Source: Oceanobacter mangrovi (lineage in GTDB: Bacteria; Pseudomonadota; Gammaproteobacteria; Pseudomonadales; Oceanobacteraceae). From it: DNA of 64,000 nucleotides. The stretch is taken from assembly GCF_019740315.1 (NCBI RefSeq), contig NZ_JAHXZR010000014.1, positions 85,927 to 149,926 of the forward strand, read 5' to 3'. A program made the position numbers and the translations under genes. Numbering within the stretch: position 1 is the stretch's first letter; every line of letters begins with the position of its first letter. Of this stretch, positions 1 to 8,546 are shown piece by piece. A model generated the notes under the pieces. It was not told the origin of the DNA, searched no databases, and worked only from the letters and a program-made list of their open reading frames with translations.

Positions 1-829
1 CGGCAAAAATGGCCGGGTCACTGGTCTGGCAAAGCGCATCCACCCGCACGCCGTTGTCACAATCAAGCCCGGCCGCCTGAGCCAGCGCGCTATCCGGCTC
101 AACACCAATGCCAACCACCACCAGATCGGTTGGGATGACACTGCCGTCTTCCAGTAACACCTGATTCACCTGGTGGCCAGGAACCTGACTGGCCTGCAGC
201 TCAGCCACCTTGCTGTGATAACGGATTTCAACTCCCTGCTGTTGATGCAAGCCAGCCAGATACTCAGCGACAGCAGCATCGGCGACCCGTTGTAACAGCC
301 GTCCACCCGCTTCCAGCAAGGTGACGTCGAGACCCAGTTGACGGCCACTGGCAGCAATTTCGAGGCCGATGAAACCACCACCAATGACCGTCAAACGCTG
401 GCCTGGTCGCAGTCGCGCCCGCAGCCGTTCGGCATCCGCCCGGGTCTTGAGATAACAAACACCTTCGAGCTGGCTGCCTGGGATCTGTAACTGCCGCAAG
501 CGGGCACCAGTGGCCAATACCAGCCGATCCCAACCCAGCGAACTGCCATCCTGCAACAGCACTCGCCGTTGCTGCCGGTCGATAGCACAAACGCCACTGT
601 CGAGCCGGATATCCAGCTGCAAGTCAGGCAAGCGTTGGGGGTCCAGTAAGGTCAGCTGGCTATCGTCGGCCTTGCCCAGCAAATAATCTTTTGACAGCAG
701 CGGCCGATTTACCGGCAACGTACCTTCCGCCGACAGCAGGGTGATTTGCCCGCCATAGCCCTGCTTTTGTAACTGACTCAGCAGAGCGGCAGCGACATGG
801 CCACCACCCACAATGACCAATCGTTCCAT
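1..829 (-). CDS. NAD(P)H:ferredoxin/rubredoxin reductase, FAD-dependent (3' end cut by window start)
   Basis: Minus-strand reading from the ATG at 827-829 stays open to base 1, so the C-terminus is missing. It starts MERLVIVGGGHVAAALL, the N-terminal FAD dinucleotide fold (GGGHVA). Further on it has an ATGAR FAD-contact motif and a second fold, VIGGGFIGLEIAAS, for NAD(P)H, then VVVGIGVEPD. This is the layout of the CamA/ThcD/BphA4 group of reductases that pass electrons from NADH to a small [2Fe-2S] ferredoxin. A ferredoxin gene lies 55 bp upstream and a Rieske oxygenase beyond it, so the three probably form one electron-transfer chain. About 276 residues of the usual ~400 are visible. Which electron donor is used cannot be told. 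Confidence 0.88.
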   Translation of the reverse strand, partial: MERLVIVGGGHVAAALLSQLQKQGYGGQITLLSAEGTLPVNRPLLSKDYLLGKADDSQLTLLDPQRLPDLQLDIRLDSGVCAIDRQQRRVLLQDGSSLGWDRLVLATGARLRQLQIPGSQLEGVCYLKTRADAERLRARLRPGQRLTVIGGGFIGLEIAASGRQLGLDVTLLEAGGRLLQRVADAAVAEYLAGLHQQQGVEIRYHSKVAELQASQVPGHQVNQVLLEDGSVIPTDLVVVGIGVEPDSALAQAAGLDCDNGVRVDALCQTSDPAIFA

Positions 830-884
830 AAGCACCTCATCGAACACTTGATAGCCCTGGTTTCGTTAATATTGCAACAACCCC

Positions 885-1205
885 CTAGCACTCGGCCGGA
901 ACAACCGTCAGCGCCAGCCCATCCATCGCTGCCTCGAGGCGCAGCTGACAACTGAGCCGCGACTGGCCATTGACCACATCCAGCGCCGCCAGCAGATCAC
1001 TTTCTTCCGGCTGACAGGCTGGCAAGGCCGCCAGCCAGGCGGGATCAATATGCACATGGCAGGTGCCGCAGGCCGCGCAGCCGCCACAAACACCTTCAAC
1101 ACCGTCACTCTGGTCGCGCAGCAGCTCCATCAATACAGTGCCTTCCGGCGCTTGCAGTTGTTGTTGCTGGCCACTGGCCGAAGTCACCTGAATCCGGATA
1201 CTCAT
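885..1205 (-). CDS. [2Fe-2S] ferredoxin, adrenodoxin/putidaredoxin type
   Basis: 106 residues, the usual size. The cluster signature GVCGGCAACGTCHVHI supplies cysteines in C-x5-C-x2-C spacing (an extra Cys sits between), and the fourth ligand comes near the C-terminus in SCQLRL. It would carry single electrons in the cytoplasm from the FAD reductase just downstream to the Rieske oxygenase just upstream. Only 23 bp separate it from the end of the oxygenase gene, so the three are almost certainly co-transcribed from the 2.4-kb promoter region. Sequence features place it in the vertebrate/bacterial-P450 class, not the plant type used by the BenC-like reductase at 36.4 kb. Confidence 0.9.
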   Translation of the reverse strand: MSIRIQVTSASGQQQQLQAPEGTVLMELLRDQSDGVEGVCGGCAACGTCHVHIDPAWLAALPACQPEESDLLAALDVVNGQSRLSCQLRLEAAMDGLALTVVPAEC

Positions 1206-1228
1206 CTGATACTCCTGTTAGTCGCCGA

Positions 1229-2362
1229 TCAGGCTGGTTGTGGCTGTTGTGTTGCGGTCGTTTGAACCGCAGACGAGCTGGCAATCAGGCCCCGCTCGGC
1301 ATCAGCCCGCCGCTTGATATAACGGCGCATGGCAACACTGGCAGCATCGGATTTGACGGAAATCTCGAAATATTCCTCGCCCTCTTCCTGCGCCATCAAC
1401 TGCTCCTGCTGTTGCAGACCCACCACATCTTCCTGAAACGCGGCCATCAACTGCTGGTGCATAAATTCGGTGACACTGTTGTCTTCGAGGGCAAAGTTAC
1501 GGCCGTGCACAACAAAGTAGTGGGTCTCGGTGGCAGTCGCGGGGGTCGGAATATGAGCGGTTTTGATGCGCTGGTCCGGCCGTTCAGATTCATCCAGGCT
1601 GATGTCGTAAAACTCGGCATGCACAATGTGCAACGCCGGGGAAACAAAGTCCGACGTGGTAATCCGGGCAGCATCCTTGCCTTCCAGCCCGGTTGGTTTG
1701 GCCCACACTGGCGGCAGCCGGGTTGGCACCACATAGCGCTTCAGCCACATCCGGTCATCGGTGATCTTGACGTCGAAATCTGCCTTGGCGTAATCCGGCG
1801 TGCCGAAGGTGTTGGCGTGCAGAAAGCTCAGGTGAGTAAGGTCGAGCAGGTTTTCGTGCAGGTAAACATAATTGGCCTTCAGGTCCATGTATTCTTCCGA
1901 CGTCACCCAGCCGTCTTCCAGCATCGGCATCGCCGGAATTTTGGTCACATCCGCCAGCTCAGGTTCGCCCATCCAGACCCAGATCACCGGCCCCATTTCC
2001 ACCAGCGGATAATGACGAATCGAGATGCCGCCGCAAGATGCCTGTGACGGCACTTCCACCACTTCACCCTGATCGTTGTAACGCATGCCGTGGTAGCCAC
2101 AGACCACAGTATCGCCATCCAGAGTACTGTGTTGCAGCGGGAACGAACGGTGACCACAACGATTGCTGAGCGCCACGGCGGTGCCATCAAGCTTGCGGTA
2201 GAACAGCAACGACTTGCCCAGAATCGTGCGGGCCATCAGCTCACGGCTGACTTCTTTCGACAGCGCCGCGATGTACCATTCGTTGAAAATAAACGGGGTT
2301 TGCCGACCGGCCAGTTGTTGGCCTGCAATACGAGCGGCCTTCTGAATGCGCGTTAGAGCCAT
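1229..2362 (-). CDS. Rieske non-heme iron oxygenase, alpha subunit (VanA-like)
   Basis: 377 residues. The N-terminal Rieske domain binds the [2Fe-2S] cluster through CGHRSF and CGYHGMRY (Cys-x-His ... Cys-x2-His). The catalytic domain shows ENLLDLTHLSFLHANTFG, the Asp bridge and two-His part of the mononuclear iron site. Length and motifs fit the vanillate O-demethylase/phthalate-type monooxygenase branch, which works as a homotrimer and removes methyl groups or hydroxylates aromatic or quaternary-amine substrates. First of a three-gene minus-strand operon with its own ferredoxin and reductase. The divergent LuxR-type gene at 2570 is the likely regulator. The C-terminal tail is Gln/Thr/Ala-rich and not conserved-looking. 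Substrate unknown. Confidence 0.9.
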   Translation of the reverse strand: MALTRIQKAARIAGQQLAGRQTPFIFNEWYIAALSKEVSRELMARTILGKSLLFYRKLDGTAVALSNRCGHRSFPLQHSTLDGDTVVCGYHGMRYNDQGEVVEVPSQASCGGISIRHYPLVEMGPVIWVWMGEPELADVTKIPAMPMLEDGWVTSEEYMDLKANYVYLHENLLDLTHLSFLHANTFGTPDYAKADFDVKITDDRMWLKRYVVPTRLPPVWAKPTGLEGKDAARITTSDFVSPALHIVHAEFYDISLDESERPDQRIKTAHIPTPATATETHYFVVHGRNFALEDNSVTEFMHQQLMAAFQEDVVGLQQQEQLMAQEEGEEYFEISVKSDAASVAMRRYIKRRADAERGLIASSSAVQTTATQQPQPA

Positions 2363-2569
2363 TTGGTTCTCCTGTTAGTCTTGTTCTGGAACCCGAATTC
2401 CAGACTAACCGGCTACCGCCCAGCCAACACTCACAAGATATTGTGAGATTCGGGCCAGCACACTGACAGACGCTTGCGCATTGGCTCCACAAGACACATA
2501 GTTAACAAGCTAACTACTGATGCAAATCAAAGCACTCGACTACCCAATAACAAACAACAAGGTCGCAGT

Positions 2570-3352
2570 ATGAACATGGCATCTTCCCTGCCACTGCCAC
2601 AGCTGATCAGCTCACTGGGCAGTGACCAGTTTGAATCCACCCTGGTCAGCAGCCTGCGGGCGCTCACCGGAGCTGATCACTGTCTGCTGATTTCCTACCA
2701 GAATGACCAGCAACGACCGCTGACACTGTTTTCAAGCGGCGCTATTTACCGGCCACTGGCGCGGGAATGTCGGCATATGTACGACGAAGCTTTGTTCCTG
2801 CGCGACCCCAATTTCAGCTGGCTGCAACAACAGGCACCGGCAGGCGAACCCAGCCTTAAACATCAGTCCGCTGTTGAATTGAAAGATTCGGAATATCGCC
2901 AGCAGCTGCTGGACCGCTGTGGCATCGAGGAAAAACTGGCATTTATGTACCAGCAGGATGGTCAGGGGCTGTGCCTGAACCTGTATCGGCTGGACAGTTC
3001 CAACGCCGCCGAGCTGGATCAGCAGCCCTTGCTGCAACACGGTGAATTATTGGCATCACTGCTGGATAAACACATTCGCTGCGCCCGCCAGCAACGGGTG
3101 GTATTCGATCTGCCATGGGTGCGGGCTCGGCTGCAACTGGCCGTCGCCAGCCTGCTGACCAGCCGCGAAATCGACGTCGCCAGCCGTATTGTGCTGGGCT
3201 TCAATTCAGACGCCATCGCCCTCGATCTGGGCGTCAGCGTCAATACCATCCTGACCCACCGACGCAATCTCTACGACAAGCTGGGCATAAAAACCCAGAA
3301 TCAGTTGTTTGGTATTGTGGCGGAGGAAGGCTTGCCGTTTCGGCGGCATTAG
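2570..3352 (+). CDS. LuxR-family transcriptional regulator
   Basis: 260 residues from the ATG at 2570, preceded by an AAGG ribosome-binding sequence; an upstream TTG would add about 32 residues of low-quality sequence. The C-terminal ~65 residues are a GerE/LuxR helix-turn-helix: LTSREIDVASRIVLGFNSD, then ALDLGVSVNTILTHRRNLY and DKLGIKTQNQLFG. The N-terminal ~180 residues match no sensor domain I can name; no receiver aspartate pattern or autoinducer-pocket Trp/Tyr set is evident. It is transcribed away from the Rieske/ferredoxin/reductase operon across a ~200-bp divergent region, so it probably controls that operon. It could also act on the TRAP binding protein at 3.8 kb. Confidence 0.85.
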   Translation: MNMASSLPLPQLISSLGSDQFESTLVSSLRALTGADHCLLISYQNDQQRPLTLFSSGAIYRPLARECRHMYDEALFLRDPNFSWLQQQAPAGEPSLKHQSAVELKDSEYRQQLLDRCGIEEKLAFMYQQDGQGLCLNLYRLDSSNAAELDQQPLLQHGELLASLLDKHIRCARQQRVVFDLPWVRARLQLAVASLLTSREIDVASRIVLGFNSDAIALDLGVSVNTILTHRRNLYDKLGIKTQNQLFGIVAEEGLPFRRH

Positions 3353-3380
3353 AATCAGTTGGCAGGCGTCCCTCCCGCTG

Positions 3381-3396
3381 TCCCGGCATGCCGGGA
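3381..3396. repeat. 16-bp palindrome with GGCATGCC core, copy 1
   Basis: TCCCGGCATGCCGGGA is a perfect palindrome and is followed directly by CCCTAC. A near-identical block (TCCAGGCATGCCTGGA then CCCTAC) lies at 48075-48096, also just 3' of a gene. The two share 20 of 22 positions, which suggests a dispersed intergenic palindromic element, not chance. Confidence 0.6.
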
Positions 3397-3425
3397 CCCT
3401 ACACCAACCTCCGCCATATTCCCGG

Positions 3426-3728
3426 CCTTGCCAAAGGCCGGAGCGCAAGCATCCCGCCTGCATATTTGGACAAGACGTCCACCCTCCAGGCAGGCCCTAC
3501 GACGACGTCATCTATAACCCGACTCCGTAGGGGCAAGGCATGCCTTGCCAAAGGCCTCAGCGCAGGCGTCCCGCCTGCATATGTGGACAAGACGCCCACT
3601 CTCCCGGCAAGCCCTGCGACGACGTCATCCATAACCCGAATCCGTAGGCGCAAGGCATGCCTTGCCAAAGGCCGCAGCGCAGGCGTCTCGCCTGCATCTG
3701 TGGGCGAGACGCCCACTCTCCTGGCGGG
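3426..3728. repeat. 117-bp tandem repeat, about 2.6 units
   Basis: Units begin at 3426, 3543 and 3660, each with CCTTGCCAAAGGCC, giving a constant 117-bp period; the last unit is partial. Inside each unit are smaller palindromes (CAAGGCATGCCTTG at the unit joints; GCAGGCGTCCCGCCTGC). Because 117 is a multiple of three, all frames stay open on both strands and produce repetitive reading frames, but these have no start signals and low-complexity product, so I read the block as noncoding. It fills most of the gap between the LuxR gene and the convergent TRAP gene and may act as a bidirectional transcription stop. Confidence 0.85.
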
Positions 3729-3790
3729 GGCCATACAACAGCGAACGCCTCCCCGCCGTACGAATCCCACCCGATACATCACAGCATGAA

Positions 3791-4849
3791 TTATTCGCTG
3801 GTTACCAGCGACTGCTGACTTTGCAGGCTGCGCGCCTGATTACGCAATTCCCGCAGAGCCTCAGCCGCATCCACGCCGGTGCTGGCAACATCGGCAATCC
3901 ACTTCTGATCAAGCGCTTTGGTCAGCTCCAGAAATTCATGGGTCATGGCACCGCCGAACGGAATATGACGAACCGTTACCCCTTGGGCGATGGCTTCCTT
4001 GATACCAACCTGGTCAGATTCGTCCCACGCCTTGCCCGCCAGCTCGGACAGTTTGGCACCCGACACTGAACGAATCGCATCGCGGTCTTCTGGCGTCAGT
4101 TTGGCCATAAAATCGGCATTGGCGAAAATCGCAAAGCTGCCCAGATAAAAACCACCCGGCATCAGGGTCACATAGGGCGTGACCTCGGCCAGCTTGTAAT
4201 CATGCAGCGCCGACGCTGGCATAAACACGCCGTCGACGGCCTGGTTTTTCATCATCTGATAGACCTGTGGGCCAGAGGCAGACACCGTATTGAGCTGCAT
4301 CAGGTCAGCCAGCTGCTTCTGGATACCACCACCAACGCGGAAGGTTTCGCCGCGAATGCCTTCCAGCCGCCGGATCTTCTGCTGGCTCAGCAACTGACCC
4401 GGGCCATGGGTGTAAAGCGCCATGACTTCCAGGTTGCCGTGCTCACCAGCCTGGGCGAGGTATTTTTGATAGACATTCCAATAAGCCACGGAGGCCGCCT
4501 GGGCATTAACGCCAAGATTCGGTAGTTCAACGATCTGGGTCAGATGAAAGCGGTCAGGCGCATAGCCATGGTAAGCCCAGGCGGCATCGGCCTTGCCCTG
4601 CTCCACCAGGTCAAAATAACTGGCATGGTCGCCCATGTTGTAGACCAGCTTGATTTTCACCCGGCCCTGAGTGGCTTCTTCGATCCACTTGCCCCAGGTG
4701 GCAAACACGACGGCGTTTTGTACATGGGTTGGCGGCCCGGCAGTCGCGACACGCATCACCACTTCGGCTTGTGTCGGTAGCACCAGCACCATCAGAACAA
4801 AAAGAGAAAGACGTGAGAACGCCCGCGAAAGCACTGCATACGCTTGCAT
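3791..4849 (-). CDS. TRAP transporter substrate-binding protein, DctP family
   Basis: 352 residues with a signal peptide (hydrophobic stretch SLFVLMVLVLPTQA, cleavage after A-x-A-like TQA). The mature part has the DctP signatures: an N-terminal VATAGPPTHVQNAVVFATWG, a central RLEGIRGETFRVGGG with the Arg that usually salt-bridges a substrate carboxylate, and a C-terminal helical tail. It would bind a small organic acid or related solute in the periplasm. No DctQ/DctM membrane genes are in the window on either side, so the partner permease must be elsewhere or lost. Convergent to the LuxR gene across the 117-bp repeats. Confidence 0.88.
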   Translation of the reverse strand: MQAYAVLSRAFSRLSLFVLMVLVLPTQAEVVMRVATAGPPTHVQNAVVFATWGKWIEEATQGRVKIKLVYNMGDHASYFDLVEQGKADAAWAYHGYAPDRFHLTQIVELPNLGVNAQAASVAYWNVYQKYLAQAGEHGNLEVMALYTHGPGQLLSQQKIRRLEGIRGETFRVGGGIQKQLADLMQLNTVSASGPQVYQMMKNQAVDGVFMPASALHDYKLAEVTPYVTLMPGGFYLGSFAIFANADFMAKLTPEDRDAIRSVSGAKLSELAGKAWDESDQVGIKEAIAQGVTVRHIPFGGAMTHEFLELTKALDQKWIADVASTGVDAAEALRELRNQARSLQSQQSLVTSE

Positions 4850-5439
4850 GGTTAATCCTTGTTGTTTTTATTGTCTTGTTGTTTGGGGGTTGTGGGCCGC
4901 TGCCTCCAGGCTTGCTTAACCACACGATTAATATGTTAATCAATACCTGACTACAGTGATAGTTAAAATATTAAGTAAAACAAGGAAAGCTGAACAGTTA
5001 ACAGCAATAACAACAATGATTGAGCAAGGAAATGGTCGAGCAAGGGCTTGCTGGCCTGTGGCCCGGAAACCATCAGTCAGGTCGCCTTTCGCTGGGGCTT
5101 CAACCATTCAGCGCATTTCAGCCGCAGCTATAAAAACCGCTTTGGCGAAACCCCGACAGCTACTCGTGGACGTGCCGGGCAGGCACTGGCGGGATAAACC
5201 AGTGGCAGCGGCCACACCGCTGCTCTCTCAAGCTGCTCTCGCAAGCTGCACTTTCACCAACAGGACCGCCCGATGGATAAATTCCCGGCGGTCCAGACAG
5301 TGCGCCGTAATTATTCTCATAACCAGTTCACACCCAAGACCTTTGGATTTGACCAACCGGAGCTGCTCCAATATCGTCGCTCTCTTATTCCGATAGCCAC
5401 TGCATACCTACTATTTCCGTTAATTAAAGGAATAACGCG
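4850..5439. other. 590-bp gene-poor stretch with promoter DNA and a gene remnant
   Basis: The left part (4850-5020) is AT-rich and upstream of the TRAP binding protein, so it should hold that gene's promoter. The middle holds the AraC remnant described separately. The right part (5200-5439) leads into the STM4015-family gene with AAAGGAATAACGCG as ribosome-binding region; no other gene is seen. Confidence 0.6.
5024..5197 (+). pseudogene. C-terminal remnant of an AraC/XylS-family regulator
   Basis: The frame from 5024 to the TAA at 5195-5197 reads ISQVAFRWGFNHSAHFSR then SYKNRFGETPTATRG, which is the second helix-turn-helix and the F-G-x-T-P signature that ends AraC-family proteins. An in-frame TGA at 5021 and the absence of any N-terminal sequence upstream show that only about 55 residues survive of a usual ~300. 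The remnant most resembles the C-terminus of the AraC protein at 27.4 kb. It marks a deletion or rearrangement directly upstream of the radical SAM operon. Confidence 0.85.
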
Positions 5440-6375
5440 ATGTCACAGGGAAAACACCTATTTGCGGGCAAACCAGTGATCGACTGGGCCATCAATCAGC
5501 CGCTGCCAGACCCACGCAGCCACGGCATTCGCTTGTCCGTCAACGAATACAACGATGACGACCCGTCCTTTCAGGACTACTTCAAGGCCTTCTTACAGCA
5601 GCCTGGCATCGACCAGATCGATACCCTGTTGCTTGGTAACTGGGGTGAGGCTTTTGAAACCGGGATTGACGACGCCTTGCAACAGCTGGTTGAAGCCAGC
5701 GATCGCCTGAGCGCAGTAAAACACCTGGCTCTGGCCGAGATGGACTCCGAAGAGTGTGAGGTTTCCTGGATTAATCTGGGTAACTTCGGCAGCCTCTATA
5801 ACGCCTATCCACAACTGCAAACCTTGCAGATAAAAGGCTCTGTTGGCTTGCAACTGGGCGAGCTGAACCTGCCAGAACTGCGTAGTCTGACGCTGATTAA
5901 CGGTGGCCTGTCACACGAAGTGTTGGCCGAAATCAGCCGCGCCAACTGCCCCGAACTGCAGCACCTGGAACTGTGGCTGGGTGAAGAAAACTACGGCTGT
6001 GATATCGCCAATGAACACCTGCAAGCCCTAGTAAAACAGCTGCCACGCTTCCCGCAACTAAGCTACCTGGCGCTCTGCAACTATGAAGCTGCCGATGAGC
6101 TGGCCAAACTGTTGCCGTCACTGGAACTGCCTGCCACCCTGACAACCCTCGACCTGTCGAAAGGCACACTGTCGGATGAAGGCGGGGCTGCACTGCTGAC
6201 CATGGCGGAGCGTCTGGGTCAGTTGCAGACACTGGACTTGCACCATCATTACCTCTGCGACGACATGATGCAGCAGCTGCAACAACTGCCATGTCAGGTT
6301 GATGTCAGCGAACAGCAGGAAACCGACTACTACGACGATGGCGATGTCTATCGCTATATTTTCCTGGCTGAATAA
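5440..6375 (+). CDS. STM4015-family leucine-rich-repeat protein
   Basis: 311 residues. After an N-terminal WAINQPL block the protein is a run of leucine-rich strands (LGNWGEAFETGIDDAL, LKHLALAE-like, LPELRSLTLINGGLS, LQHLELWLGEENYG, LSYLALCNYEAADELAKLL, LTTLDLSKGTLSDEG, LQTLDLHHHYLCDDMM). It has no signal peptide or membrane segment, so it is cytoplasmic. It heads a five-gene operon whose order and families equal the Salmonella STM4015-STM4011 set. The role is unknown; an LRR scaffold that presents a substrate to the downstream enzymes is a reasonable guess. The start ATG has AAAGGA about ten bases upstream. The first gap in the operon (69 bp) lies after this gene. Confidence 0.85.
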   Translation: MSQGKHLFAGKPVIDWAINQPLPDPRSHGIRLSVNEYNDDDPSFQDYFKAFLQQPGIDQIDTLLLGNWGEAFETGIDDALQQLVEASDRLSAVKHLALAEMDSEECEVSWINLGNFGSLYNAYPQLQTLQIKGSVGLQLGELNLPELRSLTLINGGLSHEVLAEISRANCPELQHLELWLGEENYGCDIANEHLQALVKQLPRFPQLSYLALCNYEAADELAKLLPSLELPATLTTLDLSKGTLSDEGGAALLTMAERLGQLQTLDLHHHYLCDDMMQQLQQLPCQVDVSEQQETDYYDDGDVYRYIFLAE

Positions 6376-6444
6376 TCCGCTTACAGACCACTGCTGCAAC
6401 AGCCATACAAATGCCGCTGTTGCAGCCGTTACGATTCGTTGCCG

Positions 6445-7662
6445 ATGACATTTCCCTCCGCTCTCTCCACGGTGCCACCCCAAACGCATCCAGCACCACA
6501 CTGGCTGTTGCTGGCGTCTGCCAATGATCCGCGCACACATGCCTTTGCCACTGCGCTGCAACAGCAGCAACCCAATAGCCACCTGACCATTCATGACTGG
6601 CAACAGGCCAAATTGCCATTGGCGACCTTGTCCGAAGCCGGTCTGGGGCAGCTGCATATCCGGGTTGAATCCGCCAGCCACGACCTGGAAACAGTACGGC
6701 AACTGAGCCGACTGGGCACCGCCAGGGCCCAACAACAAGGCTTCGCCCCGGTGCCTGAGACAACGCTGGCGGCGCTGCAGGATGGCGCCTATTTGCCAGC
6801 TGCCTGTTATTACCATGGCGTTGGCGAGCGCTTGCAACAGTGGCAGCAACAGCTGCAAGACCACGGCATTGAACATCAGTGGATGAACCGCCCGGAACAT
6901 ATTCAGGCGGTCAGTGACAAGCTCCGCTGCCACCAGCAAATGGCCGATGCGGGCATCGCCGTGGCCGAAGCCCGCTACGATATCCACACTGCCGAGCAAC
7001 TATGGCAGCTGCTGCAACAGCCCGGCTGGCAACGAGTCTTTGTGAAACCGCGTTTTGGTGCCGCTGCCGCAGGGATTCTGGCACTGGCACAGTTGCGCCC
7101 CGATCTCTGGCGTGGGCAGACCACACTGCACCAGCATCAGGGGCAATGGGTGAACAGCCTTCGTCCGCAATTACTGCGAGAACAAGCCGACATCAACGCC
7201 GTGGTCGAACAGCTGTTGCTGTCCGGTATTGTGGTGGAAAAATGGCTGCCGAAACTGAAATACCGGCAGCTGGAAAGCGACTGTCGTTTGCTGGTGATTG
7301 GCGGCGAGATCCGCCTTGGTGTCTTGCGTTGCAGCCACAGCCCGATTACCAACCTGCACCTGCTGAATCAGCGTCACCCGCTTGAATCCCTGTGGCCACT
7401 GGTGCCAGCAGCGGCGATCAGTGCCTTGCACGAAGATATGGCAAAGCTTGCACAGCTTTTCCCGCACAGCACCCAGCTGGCGGTGGACGTTGCCTTTCAT
7501 CAGTATCAGCGCCGTCACCGGGTGCTGGAGGTCAACGCCTTTGGTGATTTTCTGCAACGGGTCGAATATCAAGGCATGAACAGTTACCAGCTGCAGCTAC
7601 AACACTATTTACAACTGCAACTGCCATCACAACCGCAAATGCAACCGCACCAACCTCTATGA
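6445..7662 (+). CDS. STM4014-family protein, ATP-grasp-like
   Basis: 405 residues from the ATG at 6445; a TTG two codons upstream is possible. The middle resembles an ATP-grasp ligase: QAVSDKLRCHQQMADAGIAV (pre-grasp lysine/helix), VFVKPRFGAAAAGILAL (nucleotide-binding strand and glycine loop), and a late VAFHQYQRRHRVLEVNAFGDF that fits the metal-binding E-x-N strand. ATP-grasp enzymes join a carboxylate to an amine or thiol through an acyl phosphate, so it may be a ligase in the pathway of the two radical SAM enzymes. It overlaps the next gene by 4 bp (ATGA), implying translational coupling. Confidence 0.82.
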   Translation: MTFPSALSTVPPQTHPAPHWLLLASANDPRTHAFATALQQQQPNSHLTIHDWQQAKLPLATLSEAGLGQLHIRVESASHDLETVRQLSRLGTARAQQQGFAPVPETTLAALQDGAYLPAACYYHGVGERLQQWQQQLQDHGIEHQWMNRPEHIQAVSDKLRCHQQMADAGIAVAEARYDIHTAEQLWQLLQQPGWQRVFVKPRFGAAAAGILALAQLRPDLWRGQTTLHQHQGQWVNSLRPQLLREQADINAVVEQLLLSGIVVEKWLPKLKYRQLESDCRLLVIGGEIRLGVLRCSHSPITNLHLLNQRHPLESLWPLVPAAAISALHEDMAKLAQLFPHSTQLAVDVAFHQYQRRHRVLEVNAFGDFLQRVEYQGMNSYQLQLQHYLQLQLPSQPQMQPHQPL

Positions 7663-8546
7663 CCAATACCTGTGCCAATACAAGCGTTATGTCACCGGCT
7701 CTGAATGCCCGAGCGCTGATCGAACAGCGAACCTCCATTCTGTGGCTGACCTTCGACACCCTGCGTTTCGACGTGGCGGAGCGCGCCATGCAGCAGGGCC
7801 AAACGCCACTGTTGCAGCAACTGCTGCCCAATGGTCAATGGCAAAAACGCCATACTCCGGCGACCTTTACCTATGCCGCCCACCATGCATTTTTCTCCGG
7901 TTATCTCCCCACGCCGATTCCCAAACCGGCGGACTACCAGCGCCTGTTTGCCTGTGAATTTGCCGGTTCCAGTACCACCGGAGAGCACACCTGGTGCTGC
8001 CCTGCAGCGACCCTTCCGGAGGGGCTGGCGCAGCTGGGCTATCACACCGAATGCATCGGCGGAGTGGGGTTTTTCAACCTGCAAAACCCATTGGGGCGTG
8101 TGCTGCCCGGACTGTTCCAGCAGCAACACTGGCGTCCCGAGCTGGGCGTCACCGACGATCAATCCACCCGCCATCAGGTGCAGCAGGCCTGTGCCTCCAT
8201 CGCCGCTCTGGATGCGCAAACACCGCTGCTGATGTTTATCAACCTGTCGGCCATGCACCAGCCCAACTGCGGTTATATCGACGGTCAGCAGCAAGACGAT
8301 GTCCACAGCCAGCAGGCAGCACTGGCCTATGTCGACAGCCAACTCGGGCCGCTGATTCAGGCGCTGCAGCAACGCGGTGACACTCTGTGCCTGTTCAGCA
8401 GTGACCACGGTACCGCCTATGGCGAGGATGACCAGAGCGGTCATGGCATCGCCCACCCCTGCATCTGGGAAGTCCCCTATGCCGAATTTGTCTTGCCAGC
8501 CGCCGCTGGCGCAGCCATGAAGATAATGAATGAACGTCCAGACTGA
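7659..8546 (+). CDS. STM4013/SEN3800-family hydrolase (sulfatase/alkaline phosphatase fold)
   Basis: 295 residues. LWLTFDTLRFDVAERA near the N-terminus and LFSSDHGTAYGED near the C-terminus are the metal-binding ends of the alkaline phosphatase/sulfatase superfamily (Asp and Thr nucleophile region; D-H-G). The sequence HAFFSGYLPTP resembles the strand where target selection occurs. No signal peptide, so unlike most sulfatases it would act in the cytoplasm, perhaps as a phosphatase or phosphotransferase on a pathway intermediate. It lacks a C-x-P-x-R formylglycine motif, arguing against a classical sulfatase. Overlaps its neighbours by 4 and 17 bp. Confidence 0.83.
   Translation: MTNTCANTSVMSPALNARALIEQRTSILWLTFDTLRFDVAERAMQQGQTPLLQQLLPNGQWQKRHTPATFTYAAHHAFFSGYLPTPIPKPADYQRLFACEFAGSSTTGEHTWCCPAATLPEGLAQLGYHTECIGGVGFFNLQNPLGRVLPGLFQQQHWRPELGVTDDQSTRHQVQQACASIAALDAQTPLLMFINLSAMHQPNCGYIDGQQQDDVHSQQAALAYVDSQLGPLIQALQQRGDTLCLFSSDHGTAYGEDDQSGHGIAHPCIWEVPYAEFVLPAAAGAAMKIMNERPD

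Noticed and set aside
1238..2047. 269-codon open frame on the plus strand across the VanA-like gene
   Set aside because: It is antisense to a gene with clear Rieske and iron motifs, lacks a ribosome-binding site, and its product is His/Gln/Arg-rich with no family pattern.
3426..3728. Possible CRISPR array
   Set aside because: The units are 117 bp and alike through their whole length, without unique spacers between short repeats.
3115..3789. 224-codon open frame across the LuxR gene end and the 117-bp repeats
   Set aside because: Half lies in another frame of the LuxR gene and the rest only repeats the 117-bp unit; no start signal.
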